A DNA stretch of 64,000 bases from Setoptus koraiensis (Eukaryota; Arthropoda): contig CM106586.1 in NCBI GenBank assembly GCA_048013815.1, positions 21,204,001 through 21,268,000 on the forward strand, in the 5' to 3' direction. The stretch's first letter is position 1; each line of letters opens with the position of its first letter. Under the pieces are notes generated by a model. That model was not told the origin of the DNA, searched no databases, and saw nothing but the letters and a program-made list of their open reading frames with translations. The translations under genes and the position numbers were made by a program. Shown in pieces: positions 36,001 to 49,156 of the stretch.

Positions 36001-37930
36001 CGATTTTCACCACCGGCTGTCGCATCTTATATATCATTCAATAATCATTTTCTTCCACTGTATTACAATCCGCAACTAGCACACATTATGCATCGTGTAT
36101 AGATTGAAGAACCCCAACAATTGGTCTGAGAGTTTCGCGCCAACAAACAAACGAAAGAAAAAAGAATATATGGAAGACAATTTTCACCAAGTTAGAAATG
36201 TGCCAGCCCACCAAACAACTACTGTTAGAATAGAATTTCTAGTGCAATTCGATTCAAAGACAATATCGGGTCTGTTTTCACCAATGCGCAGTGACATGAA
36301 CATGGATACTGGCATGGTTATCGTTGTAGCAAAAGAGTGAGAGACATTGCTGTTTCAACTGAAAAAAAAAATAATATTAACATTGTCAAAGGCCATTTAA
36401 AGTGACAGAAGAACGAAGAAAGAGAGTAGACAAAGAATGAATAACTAGGAAATATCAAGGAGCCGTTGTGCATGCGTTGATGGAAGGAAGAAAAAACAAC
36501 TCAAGAGATGATACTTGTTCTTGTGGCATTCAGTGTCACCATTGAATAGGTCACAATTGAAAAGCTTGAAATAAACACAGGAAGTTGCTTTTTGTTTGTT
36601 ATATTTCCGGAAATGGGCACAGGTGTACTTCTAGCAGTCCATCTAGTTATTCAATGCGGCTTAGCGAAATGTGGCCCATGCACTCGTGCTCGCTTGAGTT
36701 GCAAATGTCAGATTGAATATTTGGAATGAGTTTTTCGTAACGAGTTGCTAGAGATCGTCGCTGCCTGCTCTCAAGCGCAATATTACCTATACAGCAATTC
36801 TGCTGGGCCTCTCAGTCTAACCTGAACCTATTAAGTCCCCTTAATGAAATCAGCTCTCCAGCAGACAAAATCTTACTTAGTGCACCGGGAGAAGCTTTCA
36901 TTCCGGCATCTGGGAGATTTCAGTTAGGATAAGAACACATCTAGCTACGCGATCAAAAAAAAATGAGAAAACGCTGGTGCTTGGGTAAGAAAGTCCGGAC
37001 CGGGTGCCTTTTATTCGAGAGAATAAATGCCAGCTTTTCTCCACGAGAGGATCAATGACAGAAATCTTGTTTAATCCGAAGTGAAAAACTACACAAAGTT
37101 CGGTTCTATTCTATTACGACTAAGAACGGTTCGATAGGAACTATTCTCAGAAAAAAAGTACTACAAAAAAAGAATGATTGCAAGAACCTGGAGCGCTATC
37201 GTGGAACTCTCCTAAAAAAGTACAGTCAAGAAAAGTGGTAGCGAGTATATAAAATAGGAACAGATTTTCTCCAAGACTCCGACAAATAAGTTGATTTCAG
37301 TCAGCTTTCGAATGTGTTCGACACACTGACTACACCAATTAATAAGATAAAAATTTGTGCATTGATGATGAGCATGAGGATCGAGCCAGACTGTTTGGCA
37401 GATAACTTATTATGCGCTCCGCATTCGTTTTATTTGCTTCAAGCTCTGCTAAAATAAATGGAAATCTTATCAAATTAAGTGGATCGCATTTGGAATTTGG
37501 TTGCAGCATAATCAAATGTTGGCAGCCATGATGTTTGCAGTGGCGGCAATTGTTACAATGTATACAAATTTTGTTACTTTTTCTTTCATTCTTTCCTGAT
37601 TAATTGAGTGATCGATTAATCTTGTTGAAAACTGTGATCAATTGCATTAGCACTTGTGCCTGTTCTTGGCGGCCCAATTCAGTCTGACAGTGTTAGCGAT
37701 GACATTCACGTCACCTCTATGACAATCAGCTTTAATATGGATGCGAAAGAGATTAGATCACTAAATAAGAGCGGTGACATTGGCGGTAATGTTGGCAATA
37801 ACACTAATTAACAACGACAACGACAGCAATAAACATGGCAATGAGTAACCGTTGTTGTCGTGTTTGTATCGTATGTTTCACATTAGAAACAAATGAATGA
37901 ACGTGTGCGTGAATAAATAGACATAACAGT
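33086..37930. other. intergenic, no gene supported
   Basis: Frames are short and featureless (longest 34119-34457 minus, 112 codons; 34770-35075 minus, 101 codons). There are few simple repeats. A short stretch at 34024-34044 (TTGGGGTTCCAAGTGAATAT) closely resembles one at 25734-25754, which may mark a dispersed old repeat, but I cannot extend the match reliably. Confidence 0.45.
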
Positions 37931-37931
37931 T

Positions 37932-37953
37932 GAGAGAGAGAGAGAGAGAGAGG
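37932..37953. repeat. (GA)n microsatellite
   Basis: Uninterrupted GA dinucleotide run of 22 bases, directly before an exon-like island. Confidence 0.9.
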
Positions 37954-38179
37954 AAACACGTTCGTCTGATTCAGACGATTTGTCTAGATGTGTTGTTGAT
38001 CCAATGAATATCAACGGAGACGCCGGCGACAACCCACGATTAGATGACAGCAACAACAACCTACGATTAGGTGGGGGCGCGCTCATGTATCACCCATGGT
38101 ATCCGGGATTATCAGTGGCGCCGTGTCATCGCGACACACACATACTGGTGCGCCACTTAACGGCGGCCCCATTATCATG
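37954..38179 (+). other. candidate 5' coding exon
   Basis: Directly after a (GA)11 run an open frame reads through protein-like sequence, with a possible ATG at 38004 and the recognisable string GGGALMYHPWYPG, up to ATG|GTGAGT (donor GT at 38180), which would leave phase 2. Unspliced, the frame stops two codons later. The donor is strong and composition is unlike the simple repeats around it. The product is not recognised and no downstream exon was found with confidence. Confidence 0.3.
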
Positions 38180-38189
38180 GTGAGTAGCG

Positions 38190-40114
38190 GGCCTCATCAT
38201 GCGTCATAGCGGCACGTTGTTGTCTGAGGATTCTAGTGAGGCCCAGCGAGCAATTCTTCGGGGAGGCAAAGAAAGAGGCAGAGAGAGAGAGAGGCATTAA
38301 TGTAGCGTCGCAAAAGGTGCAACACACAAAATAGATAGACTGTCACTGGATGCTCGTGACAGCCGAGTCAGGGCCGGCCTAATAGCGGCCAGCTCTGTTG
38401 CCAATTTATTGCCAAGGGCATGATGCCTTTTCAAGCTGGCGAACATGTTATCCGGCCCACAACGGGGCCTCTTTCGGGGCCCATCTAACCCGAAAGAGAG
38501 TTAAGCAAGGAAAAGGACCAACAAAAAAGCTCATCTGTCTCTTTATATGTGCAAGCGTGTCGTAGCGAGCCCGATTTTCGCTCTTGGCGCGTCACCATGG
38601 TGGCATAATCAACAACACTATGTGTTTGTGTGTGACCTATGTGAAATTACTCTGGGCACCCAATAGTGGAGATTCTTTTTCGAAGGGGGGCATCTTCTTT
38701 TTTTTCTTCTTCAACTTTTTCTCTTCTTCTTTTTCCAGCTTCGCTCACAAGTTATTGCGTCACGACGAATTTTTTTCTTGCTCGTAACGCCTTTCACAGT
38801 AGCGAAGAAAAACTCACACAGAGCAAATACACACAACATGCACAACATGTCTTGCCAATGGTGTCACGCTGATGACTGACATCGTTGGCGGCTTCGTTGG
38901 CGAAATGTCGATGTCAGCCAACAAACAAAAAGCATTATGCTCAATCGCCTGTGATTGATATCGCGCTCCACTTTTTTAACGGTCCAAAAATGCCGCAAAT
39001 CAATCAATCACTCCACGTACTCATCCTATCATGTCTATACAACAATAATTCTGTGCCGTATGATTGGTGTTGCCCACGCCGACATTGTGGCTCGACCTAT
39101 GGGGCCGACCTATGAGCCGGCTGGTCGAAGGTCGAATGTGGCTGCATGCAAAAATAGCCAATTTCAGTAGGGGCTCCGTTTTGCAGGACAACAACTGGCC
39201 CTCCTTCGAGAACATTTTGCTCCATCTCTACTGCAGATGCTCGTGCACAAATTGACCAAAGAGGACGACGGTCGCAAGAGTTGAACGACTCTGAAAAATT
39301 GTTAGTCAGCTGAAAAAAGGGCCCTTTTTCCAGTTACATAACGTGCCTGCGCGTGTGTATGTGCTGAGAACGTCGCAAGAATGTTAACAAGAAAAGTGAG
39401 AGAGAAACCGGCTTCGAACAGTGTTCTCGAAACGACTGCTTGCACCACGAACGCACTCGGCGATGGCTAACGGTCTGGAACTGTCACCCAGACCGTTTCG
39501 ATGACAGATGGTAAAGAGAACCAGCTCCGGCTAGACACGCCCTCGGGTAGAGCGACAACCAGCGCTAAATGACTACTTTATATTACCTGTTTGACTCATT
39601 TTCGCGGCCCGAAATAACCCGAAATGTTAACATGATATCGAAGAGCCGGCTATGTAGTGAGTTTGTTAGGCTAATCGGTCGGCTAACCGTTCAACCCGAT
39701 TGAATGCGAGTCAGCGGCAGTTAACGGTTTCTTTTACGGTTCATTCAACGTATATTCGCGCCGGTTGCTGGCGACACTAGTTTGCTAGCAAAATTCTAGC
39801 AAGAAACGCACGCGATAAAACACGACACTGCTGTTGGCACAAACCACCGACTACCACGGCGAACTACATCAATGTGCACACTTGTGCACATCTCACGTAC
39901 GATCGCATATGTGCGAGGCACCCTCTAATTGAGGTCAAGGCACTAGTTGATGATTTCTAGCGGCAATTTTCAGATTTAACGCACACCCTCAATTAGTCTG
40001 GACACTTCAAGTCATTTGAGCCGAGCTTGATCGGGCCCCCTCCCCCAATCAGAGCCAAAGTTCACAAGAGACACCTCAGTAGCGTCTCGTGAATTTGTGG
40101 GAGTGGGCCAAGTG
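38190..40114. other. GC-rich non-coding stretch
   Basis: Many GGCC/GGCGCC-type words, a (GA)n at about 38280-38293 and a 10-bp stem-loop at 39469-39497. No recognisable gene. Confidence 0.45.
39469..39497. repeat. perfect 10-bp stem-loop
   Basis: AACGGTCTGG and its exact reverse complement flank a 9-base loop. Confidence 0.8.
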
Positions 40115-40200
40115 GGAGCCGAACGGAGCCGAACGGGGCCGAACGGGGCCAAACGGCGCCTAACGGAGCCTAATGGAGCCAAATGGCGCCAAACGGAGCG
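40115..40200. repeat. 10-bp minisatellite, about 8.6 copies
   Basis: Strictly 10-periodic copies of GGAGCCGAAC with one or two substitutions each. The period is close to one DNA helical turn. Confidence 0.92.
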
Positions 40201-40535
40201 ATTTCACTGGCTTGTTTGCAAAGTGCCTGCGGAGTGCTCGGGGCTCTAGAATGGATTCGCTCGCCATGGGCGACATCTGGCAGCAAGCTAGACAAAATCA
40301 ATTTAGCACCGTTGCAGCCAAGACAAGCGAAAATTTGTTGTATTGTCCGAGGCGGAAATTCGTCAAGGGTCGTTTGGTTGAGCTAAAATCAAGAATCACA
40401 AAATATCTTGTCGTGGCTAATTGAGCGATAGCAGCACAGCCGCTTGCTGGTTATGTGAACTGGCTGGGCCGAAAGCAGTGGCCCCTGTCGGATGAGCGGT
40501 TACCTGAAGGGGCTCACAAGAGCCAGATCGAGGGC

Positions 40536-40571
40536 CACTGATTGTGTTTGCGCTGACAAACACAATCAGTG
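40536..40571. repeat. perfect 15-bp stem-loop
   Basis: CACTGATTGTGTTTG and its exact reverse complement flank a 6-base loop. It is too short to be a microRNA precursor by itself and is not next to a gene end. Confidence 0.9.
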
Positions 40572-40605
40572 TGAGTCGCATTTCACTCATGCGAGAGGCG
40601 CCCTT

Positions 40606-40682
40606 AAATATGCCTCAAATATACCTTAAATATACCTCGAATATACCGTAAACATACCGTAAATATACCTCAAATATACCGT
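40606..40682. repeat. 11-bp minisatellite, about 7 copies
   Basis: Copies of AAATATACCTC or AAATATACCGT; the AT-rich unit contrasts with the GC-rich surroundings. Confidence 0.88.
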
Positions 40683-40933
40683 GCCGGCGTATATTGAAGC
40701 GGCTCGCCGGTTGGCACCGTGCCCGGCCAGCTTAGTTATGAGCCAGCTTAGTTGTGAGCCAGTTGAGTTGCCTGTGAGCCTGTTCATTTGGCAGCCAGCG
40801 AGCAGTTATTAGCGCACGAAGGAACGGAAGACAAAACACAGCAAGAAGAGAAAAGAATGACAATAATCATTGTCTAGCCCAGCCTTTACATGGCTAGTTG
40901 CACAATAACACACAACGGTCACACATAACTTAC

Positions 40934-41113
40934 CTGTGCGAATTCATTAGCGGGGGGTCTCAAGTAACAACACAACAACAGCAAAAAATTATCATGAATA
41001 GCTGTTCGGGGGAACAATGTTGCCCACTTGGAACAATGTTGCACGTCAAAACCGGACACGCGGCTCAAGAGCGCGTACATGTTGGCCAACTTAATCAGTA
41101 TTTCCTGAGACAC
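40934..41113 (-). other. weak candidate minus-strand exon
   Basis: An open minus-strand frame of 60 codons ends at a textbook donor, CACAG|GTAAGT (GT at 40933-40932), in phase 0. The encoded sequence is not recognised, and a Gln-free, Cys/Leu-rich segment near its end may be chance. Reported because of the donor only. Confidence 0.15.
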
Positions 41114-42955
41114 CGTTCAACAGCAACACTGGCTGCACCGAAATAGCTCGCAAACAAAACAATTGTCGGGGGCCTCGGATCATCAGAGCGCGCGCTTGAT
41201 CATCAATCACACAAACACGCACACACACTCACGAGATAGCTCTATTTAGTTAAAATGATACGATCAGACAATCCCTGGTGAGGCGGCCAGCACAATATAC
41301 ATGTAAATTGGTAATGCGGCTTGGTTAGGCCGTTATGTATTATGTAACAGGAGTTGGATCGGAACTGGGCGCGACAACAATGCAGCGCTCGCAGCAGCAG
41401 CAACGGCAACGGCAAGCGAAATCGTTAAATTGTCGCTGTTGGGCCCCCCAACCAACAACTGTCAACTGTTTAGCGCGCCCCACAAACGACGATATCAATA
41501 GAGCCATCATCAATTGACTAAAGCCATGACAATGGTAATAGATTTTCAGCTGGCGGTCGGCCCAACCAGCCAGCAGGAGATACAAAGCAAAAATAGAATG
41601 GGTATGGGAATAAAATAAATAGCTGCCACTCCATTGTTTGGCTCACTTTTTGCGGCCGGGCCTCTCGCTGGCTGTCGGGCTGGCTGGCTGGCTGTCGGGC
41701 TGGCTGGCTGTCGGGCTGGCGGGCTGGCCGGCGAGCGACAAACAATGAGCAAGACTTGAATTGAGGTTATTGTTACATTGTGGGCACGACATTGTCACGC
41801 GCACATATAAACTTGATGATAGATAGCGAGCAAATCAATTAATTATCTGGCGCTTGTTTACATGGAAAATGTTACAAACGTTGCATGGCGATTATGAGGT
41901 GGCTAATATGACAGCTCGTCATTATTTAACTGGGCGCGAGCGGCGCCAGCAGGCCAAGAGGTGCACTGGCGCCCCATTGATTGGCCTCTCTGAGACGGCC
42001 CGTCGCCTCTCCTGTGAGCCTGTGGGCCTGTGAGCCCGTGACAACTTGAGGGGCGCAAGTTGCCGCTCACGAGAGCCCACACAAAGCGATGACCCCTCGC
42101 GACATTTCGGCCAGTCAGCGCCAATAAACAGAGGGATAAACAGAGAGCCATGAATGGCTCTGTTCCTTGAGAGAGGGATAAATGGAGCCGTGAGCACGAT
42201 GCCCGAAAGTAATCAGCGCGCCAGTTGTTGCTGCAACCAGTTATCCAGTGTCCCGTTGCGCGTCTATATTGGCGCGCGTTTGTCAATACGACAATACGTT
42301 GCCAGCCTGCTCGCCTAATATATTCATCATCCATAATCGGGCCCCACTTGTGGGGCCCCAGTTCGGTGCGTGCCCGCAGCCGGCAGCAGCCGTGCTCGGC
42401 TGATGGGCCAGATCGGCCATGCCGCGCACGTGGGCCCTGGCATTTTTGGCCTGGCGGCCCAAATCCCGTCGGCATCGGCATAGAAGCGGCATTCGATGAT
42501 GCTTTATTAATGTAGTGATGATGCGTCGTGCGTGTGTGTGTGCGGGTGTGTGTGCGCGAAATTGCACCTAGCGCCGGGCGCCCCCAAAAGAGCGGAGGAG
42601 ATTATTTTTGAGACGACGTCACTTTTCTAGCTGACGCGGCTCGATAAGACAGCCGCGCATATGCTCAGTGCGCACACTTAATTATACTCAGCTTGAACTC
42701 ACTTTTGTGTGGGCGATAAATCGGCGATAGATCGATGATGCAACTGCCAACTGCGGCCAACCTAGCGCCCGCCAACAACTTTATTCGGCGCCAGTGGCGC
42801 CATTCGCCGCCAGCAGCGGCAGCACCGTTCCCGAAGCTTCGCTCAGCGTCTCGGATTGGCGTGGGTGGGGGCGCCCACTCTCGGCCAGTTTCTCGGGCGG
42901 CGGGCCCCTGTCTGGCAGTGGCTGTGTGAAGGCGCAAAGTGCACTCGTGGCGGGA

Positions 42956-43015
42956 TTTGCTGGTGTTTTATTTGCTGGTGTCTTATTTGCTGGTGTCTTA
43001 TTTGCAAGTGTTTGC
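42956..43015. repeat. 15-bp minisatellite, 4 copies
   Basis: Four copies of TTTGCTGGTGTCTTA, the last one degenerate. Confidence 0.9.
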
Positions 43016-43426
43016 TCGCCAAACATAGTGATAAAGAGGGCGACAAAGAGGCGCGTTATTTCTGGCGGAAGTGTCGCCGGCCCACGCGCCTCAAGCTGGA
43101 CCTCACTTCAAGTGGACTCGTTTGCCGGCTGGCTGGCCGGCTGGCCGGCCAGCCGTTCTTAGAGCATCGTCTGCTGGCGTTGTCACTGGGCCACAGCGCG
43201 CCGGAGATCTCTGCTCAAAGATCCGGCGATGCCAACAAATGCCCAAATGCCCAACTGCCCAACTGCCCGACAAATGCCGACCGATTGCAGGCTGGCGCTA
43301 AAAGTGCGCCCCTCGTCAAATCTATTGAATGCAACGCCGGACTCATTGAATGCATTGAATGGTGGCCAGTGCACGCAGCGAGCCACTTATTTTGCTTGCT
43401 CTGCTTCCTTTTCGGGGGGCCCTCGT

Positions 43427-43449
43427 ACGACTCGTAGGCTACGAGTCGT
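43427..43449. repeat. perfect 10-bp stem-loop
   Basis: ACGACTCGTA and its exact reverse complement with a 3-base loop. The element also overlaps a short direct repeat of CGTAGGCTAC. Confidence 0.8.
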
Positions 43450-44088
43450 AGGCTACAGGAGTGGTGGCAGCACTTTTGAATTGATCGGCCCGCTCGCGCT
43501 CGGGCTTACTTCTGACAGCCGGTTCGAGCATGTTGCCCAAGCTGATGTTCGTCATCAATCAGAACAAGGCAGCGCGCAAGCCAGCAGCCAAGGGGCCGCT
43601 CGATCACGACTTTTTGACTTTGTTGTTGTGCGCGCTGTGACGCGCTACAACTATATTATCGGGGCCCCAATAATATCTGCTGCCGCTCTTTAAGCTGGCC
43701 GCACATGGATAGATGGCACAGCTATATATATACACGGTTTAATAATGATTGGATGCGATCGGCCAATGCGACAACAGCAAGGCAAGCGCTTTAATGAACG
43801 ACACACTCTTATCTTTTGCGATAGCGTTCCCGAAGCGAACACTTTGACCTTCTCTCGGCCAGCGAGTGTGTGAAAAGTATGATGGATCTCATTCGGTCAG
43901 TTTCATTTGGTCAGTTGTTTGTGTTGGATTTGGATTGGGATTTGGATTTGGTGGATGGTGGCGCAAAAGTGGCGCTGTTTACCGATCGCTGGCTGCTCTG
44001 GCGAGCCCACTCCGAAAGTAATGATCAACTGTATCGTGATAGAGGCCGGCAAGACAGGTGGCGGCAGCATTTACATCTTGACTTTGTC

Positions 44089-44152
44089 CACTGATGACTT
44101 GCTCGACTGATGACTCGCTCCACTGATGACTCGCTCCACTGATGACTCGCAG
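44089..44152. repeat. 16-bp minisatellite, 4 copies
   Basis: Four copies of CACTGATGACTCGCTC with one or two differences each. Confidence 0.9.
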
Positions 44153-44394
44153 TCAGCTGGCGCGAATCAAAAGAAACGAAAAAACGACAACGTGCCAAAT
44201 TCGGATCACAGCGTCAATGGCCAGCTCAATTGCAGCATTCGCCACACGCTGGCTAGCTGGACGAGCGAGACGAACCAACATTATCTGTGGCTGCTGCTCG
44301 CATAGGCAACGGCAAACAAGCCAGCATCATCAGTTATTCATTTGATCCGCTAGCTTGCCAAACTTGCCAGCTCGCCGGGCCGCCGCCGGCCGTG

Positions 44395-44428
44395 GTCGCC
44401 GTGGTCGTGCCAGCACGACCACGACGAC
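44395..44428. repeat. 16-bp stem with 2-base loop, one mismatch
   Basis: GTCGCCGTGGTCGTGC faces GCACGACCACGACGAC across a two-base spacer. Eleven central pairs are perfect. Confidence 0.85.
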
Positions 44429-45272
44429 TCACTTATCAAACTTTAGCTTCGCCAGTCACTACTGAGAAGTGTTTACAGCGGGCACGCTTTCTTTGGAATC
44501 CGGCAGTAGGCAGCCGGCAAGTGCATGTCGCGCGCGTCTCGAGTGGGGCGCCTTACGGCCTTTCAGTTGACAGCTCTGTGCCTGTCGCCGGCTCTGGCTC
44601 TCAGGCTGAGAGTGGCGGCTTAGGGCGAGCGAGAGAAACGGCCACGCCGAAAAGAAATCTTATTTGATTTCAAATGAGATATAGAGTATATTTAAAAATT
44701 CATTGCAAGCAGTCCGAACACTTTTGGCAATATAATACAAGTTGCAGCAGCAATGCGAGTTGAGCTGCAGCCGGCCGCTTGCCGAAAGTGGCGAGTGGCA
44801 CGTCGCAAGCGGCCAGCTTGTCCCCACTGGCGACGGCCAAATATGGCCGCGAGTTTGTCGGATGTTTGCAACTGGACGGCAGTTGGCACCAGCCAACAAG
44901 GACAAAGAAGCTATTTTATTTCACTTTGCAGTCGCTTGTTTTGAGCGGCGCCCGAGTAGCGGCCAACCAAACAGCCCGTTTCAACTTATTGACTCAGTGC
45001 AACTATAGGTTGCAAAATAGCCGGCAAAATACTTGAGAGAGAGGGGGGCCCCCTCAAAGTATTTCGGCCCCGTTGCTTGCAAACTTCGCCAAGCCCGCTC
45101 TCGCCAACCTGAGATAGATATTTTACACAGTGTGTGTGTTTGTGTTCAATTTAACTCACAATCTGGCGCAAATGTGGGCCCAACTCAATGTTATTTGATT
45201 ACTGGCGGCGCCCATTCAATTTGTGCCCGCGTGCGTGTGCGTTTATATCAACTATGATTGCAATTTGCAAGC

Positions 45273-45289
45273 GCCTGTGACTCACAGGC
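45273..45289. repeat. 8-bp near-palindrome
   Basis: GCCTGTGA and TCACAGGC are separated by one base. Confidence 0.7.
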
Positions 45290-48200
45290 TGTGAGCCAGC
45301 CAGAGGTCCCACCGGCTGGCCGCTTGGGCGTCTTACTGTGTGTCTTGCTGGCTAGGCGCGCGCTGTCGGCCCGGCCAGCACAAGACTAGTTAGTCTCACT
45401 GTTGGGGCCAGTTAGACGGGGGCGCCCCTATTGAGATATATATTTATCTGATATGTTATATACGCGGGGCGCCGAAGCGGCCGAATTGGCCCCAAAGAGA
45501 GGAGGCGCCCGTAGCGGCCAAGGCGAGCAATGTAATAGGATTATATTTAACGCCTCAGCTAACTAACGACGGCCGGCCCAAAGATAAGTGATTCGTTTCT
45601 GGGTATATCCAGCCAGTCTTGTCCATTCACTTCTCTGTGCTCCACGCCATAATATACACACACACAACTAGACAAATAACAAATAGCCGGATCGCAACGC
45701 CAACACGCCAGCCAGATCACACAGGTCGCCTAGCTCCTTTCGCGCCCAGTTCCGTTTGCTTCGCTCCGAACGCACACACACACTTATGAGGACACGTATG
45801 CTTGGCTGGTCAGAAAGTACAGATAAAATAGGAACAAACTAACTACAAACACAAACTAGATGAGACAGTTGCCGGCCAGACATTTGAGGATATGATCGTG
45901 AACAAATAGAGCACGCGTTACAACACATCACAACATCGCCAGAGCGAGCTGCCAGCCAGCCCGACAGCCAGCCAGCCTGAGACAGATAGCAGCAGAAATA
46001 AAGTCATCACACACTCACGAGCCCGTTAAGTCCCCATAGTGATTGCACAGATAAACGAATTGGCTTAACTCGTGGGGCTTAGTGGGGCCAGCGTCCAGTT
46101 TATCGAGACGACCAAACCATGATAAATTAGCTGTATCTGCCATATATGTATGTAGATACAACAACTTTCCCCGATGCTCAACCTCTTGATTGTGTTGTTC
46201 GGGGGCGTCGTGATTGCTTAACGAGCCGAACCCGAAGATAAAACAAACGCGATAACATTCGCAAGCCACACCATGGCCACGCGCGATCTGTAATCAGCAA
46301 ACTGATTAACGCGCCAAAGTGACAGATATTTGTGAAGACCTATTGTGTCACCTATTGTGTATAATTGACACACAAACAGCGATGCTATCAGCGACGATGC
46401 TTATGCTCACCCTCCATTTATCAAGCCAGCAACTATTTACATCTATCACCTTTTGCAGCAATCTGACGGCCAATCACTAATTGGCGATCAGCCTAACAAT
46501 GTGGCCACAGTGACAAATGTGACCCCCGAAAAGAACGATCTCAGATATTTGGGCTCCACTCAGTTGCTATCACTTTTCATAAAATTGTCACAGTCAAAGA
46601 TATGAAGTGACTCGAAACTAACGCTTGCATCCGAAGCAATCGCTGCCATTCTGACATGTGAAAAACGTCCGAAAAATATATCGGCTAGCAAGCGACATGT
46701 ACATCCGAAGATGCAGCGATGGGATTTTCAGTGAACATTTTTCACCCCAACAAATGATCCACTGGGATTCGAAAAGCTCTAGACCGGCCGATCTCAAAAA
46801 GAGCATCTTGAAGAAAAAAAAAAACTAGTGAAGACTTATGTGAGAATCACCGACAAAACCGAAAGTGACTGCTATCTCACAATTTAGAGAGGCATTAAGA
46901 AACTTTTCTTGACATCTGACCTGTTAAGTAGCACAGAAAGGATACGTGCTTCCACTGCTGCCACTATATTGTCGATTTATCCGTACGCGATTGGCAAACG
47001 AGACTGGACAACGAGACGTACGGCCCCATTGGAGCTGCAACGTCTGGCCAACGAGCCTGACGGCCTGTCGCCGTGGGCGGCCGACAATGTCGCAGAGAGG
47101 CACTCCTTGGTCGCGATCCCGGGTTGTTGGCCGGGTTATATATGTATATGTATACAAAGCGGAGTAGACGAGCAAATGTAAGCAATGATATCTGCTACGC
47201 TACATTAGGAATTTTATTTAATTCAATTTATTTACACTCATTAATATCTAAATTGGCGACGAGTGATGTATAAGTGGTCATGTTTGAGTCGGCCCCATTG
47301 AGTGCATGAATGGCTTCGTGGCTCGCTCCTCAGATATGTGGTGACAAATGTGTGCACCAGATGCCCGAGTTGCTTCGAATTTCACCATTTCCTCTGTCAA
47401 TTTCGTCAGGCCATCTTGGGCTTTGCATCCGGATCGGAGTGTGAGGGGACGCTGTACGATGTGATTTGGAGGTGGTGAACGAGCGACCCAAAGGAGCTGC
47501 AATGGAGTTCCGTTTTCGAATCACTACAAAAGAACGTGACAAGGCCTGTGCGATTGCATGACATCCGGTCTTTCCAGCTTTTGGCATTCAAGTTTCAGCT
47601 AGTGTCCAATTGGTCGAGTGGCCACTGGCTGGTGCTCGTCTCTCTTTGGTGTGACACTTGTTGAGGACGCTTAAATTGGCGATATCTCGCTAATAAACGG
47701 ATAACAGAAAACCTCCATAGGGCGTCGTTGTGTTTGTTCGGTGTGCAGGCCAGCAAAACGAAAGTTTTGCTTAGGTCTTTTTCTAAAAATTGTATCATCA
47801 TTTAAACCGTGCGAGGGGAATTAATCCAGAGCGCCAGTTCAATTAGCTGCTAACACATACTTACACTTGTATGATACAAGTGTTCCCTTTATAGCGATCT
47901 GTGTTGGCGCCCAGTGTTGCTGGCCAAAGATTTATGGGTTTGCTCGGTCTGGCGGGTTTTGGGCATTTTTCAGCGTTGCCAAAATTCAGGTGAGTTCAGC
48001 CACACTGGACAGGTTACCTGAGTGTTTGTATGGGATGCAACGATTGCGAGTCTTTGGGGTATAACGATTGCAAGTGTTTGTGGGCACATTGCTGCTTTGT
48101 TAATTTAATACGTACGCTTGTGCACACATTTCCACACAAACGGTTTTGGTGATGAGGGACAAATTTCTCCGGCGGGGACGCGCTTGCCGTCAGACAGGGG

Positions 48201-48450
48201 GCCCAGTGCACCTAGCGACTGCAAACAATGGAGTTGCGTCGTCACTTTCGCCTCTCGCTATTGCCTCACGAGTGTGCGTGTGTGTGCAAATTGTGCCACT
48301 TGTCAACGGCGTGTGTGTGCGTGTGTGTGTGTGCTGCATTGCACAACATTGTATACATTAGTGGCTCGAGTGTCGGGGCCCCATTTCGACTATCTGTCCG
48401 TGTGTCTGTTTGTAGGGCCAACAAACCGGAATCGACCTTGAAAAGAGCCT

Positions 48451-48494
48451 CGATCTACCTGTGTGTGTGTGTATTGACGCACACAGGTAGATCG
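48451..48494. repeat. perfect 15-bp stem-loop with GT-rich loop
   Basis: CGATCTACCTGTGTG and its exact reverse complement flank a 14-base loop that continues the GT alternation. Confidence 0.88.
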
Positions 48495-49088
48495 CAGTGG
48501 CGCCGCCAATAAAAGAATAAGTAAACACACACACTCACACTAGAGAGAGGGGGATCCGTTGAGATCTGTTAAGACCTGTCGAGGTGCCTCGCAGTGTGTG
48601 TGTGTGGGGCCACCGGCTCACCTGACGCCAGTTGTTGACATGTAGCCCAAATGAGTCTGGGCAGGCCAACCCGGGCAAGCGCAACTAATAATTTGAGCCG
48701 TGTTACCATGTTACTAGTTGCGAGTATGTGTATGCGCGGATATATCCACATCTACCGTAATATATCTCGGTGGGTCGGATGGGCGCCAGTGTGCACCGTT
48801 AAATATTTGTGTGCCCGGCGCGCTCAAATTGCTGTCTGTATTTGTACTTTGTAATCATTAGCATTCTTATAATCTGGTTGTTATGGTCACTGATGATGGT
48901 AGTTCGCGAGAACTCATTCACGGCGCGCCGCACTAACACGCGCAACACACAACGCGTTACACAACGCGTTACACGACCGGCTCGCGGTTCCCCTGACAAG
49001 TGCCGCGCTCGTCCGAGCCGGCCCCAAACTGGCGAGCCTCGCTGGCCAAGAAAAACAGCATGACATCATACTAATAACTTGTAATACA

Positions 49089-49125
49089 TATATATATATA
49101 TATATGTGCACCCCAATTATTATCA

Positions 49126-49156
<31 letters not shown>

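Noticed and set aside
39187-39255. possible second exon for the 38-kb island (after GTTTTGCAG at 39186)
   Set aside because: The frame required by the phase-2 donor gives unconvincing sequence, and a better-looking frame there is out of phase.
41903-43693. several frames of 90-193 codons on both strands
   Set aside because: GC-rich sequence depletes stop codons. The frames overlap each other, are rich in Arg/Ala/Gly/Pro and have no motif.
47850-47995. CAG|GTGAGT near 47990 as an exon end
   Set aside because: The preceding frame has no acceptor or protein-like character that would support an exon.
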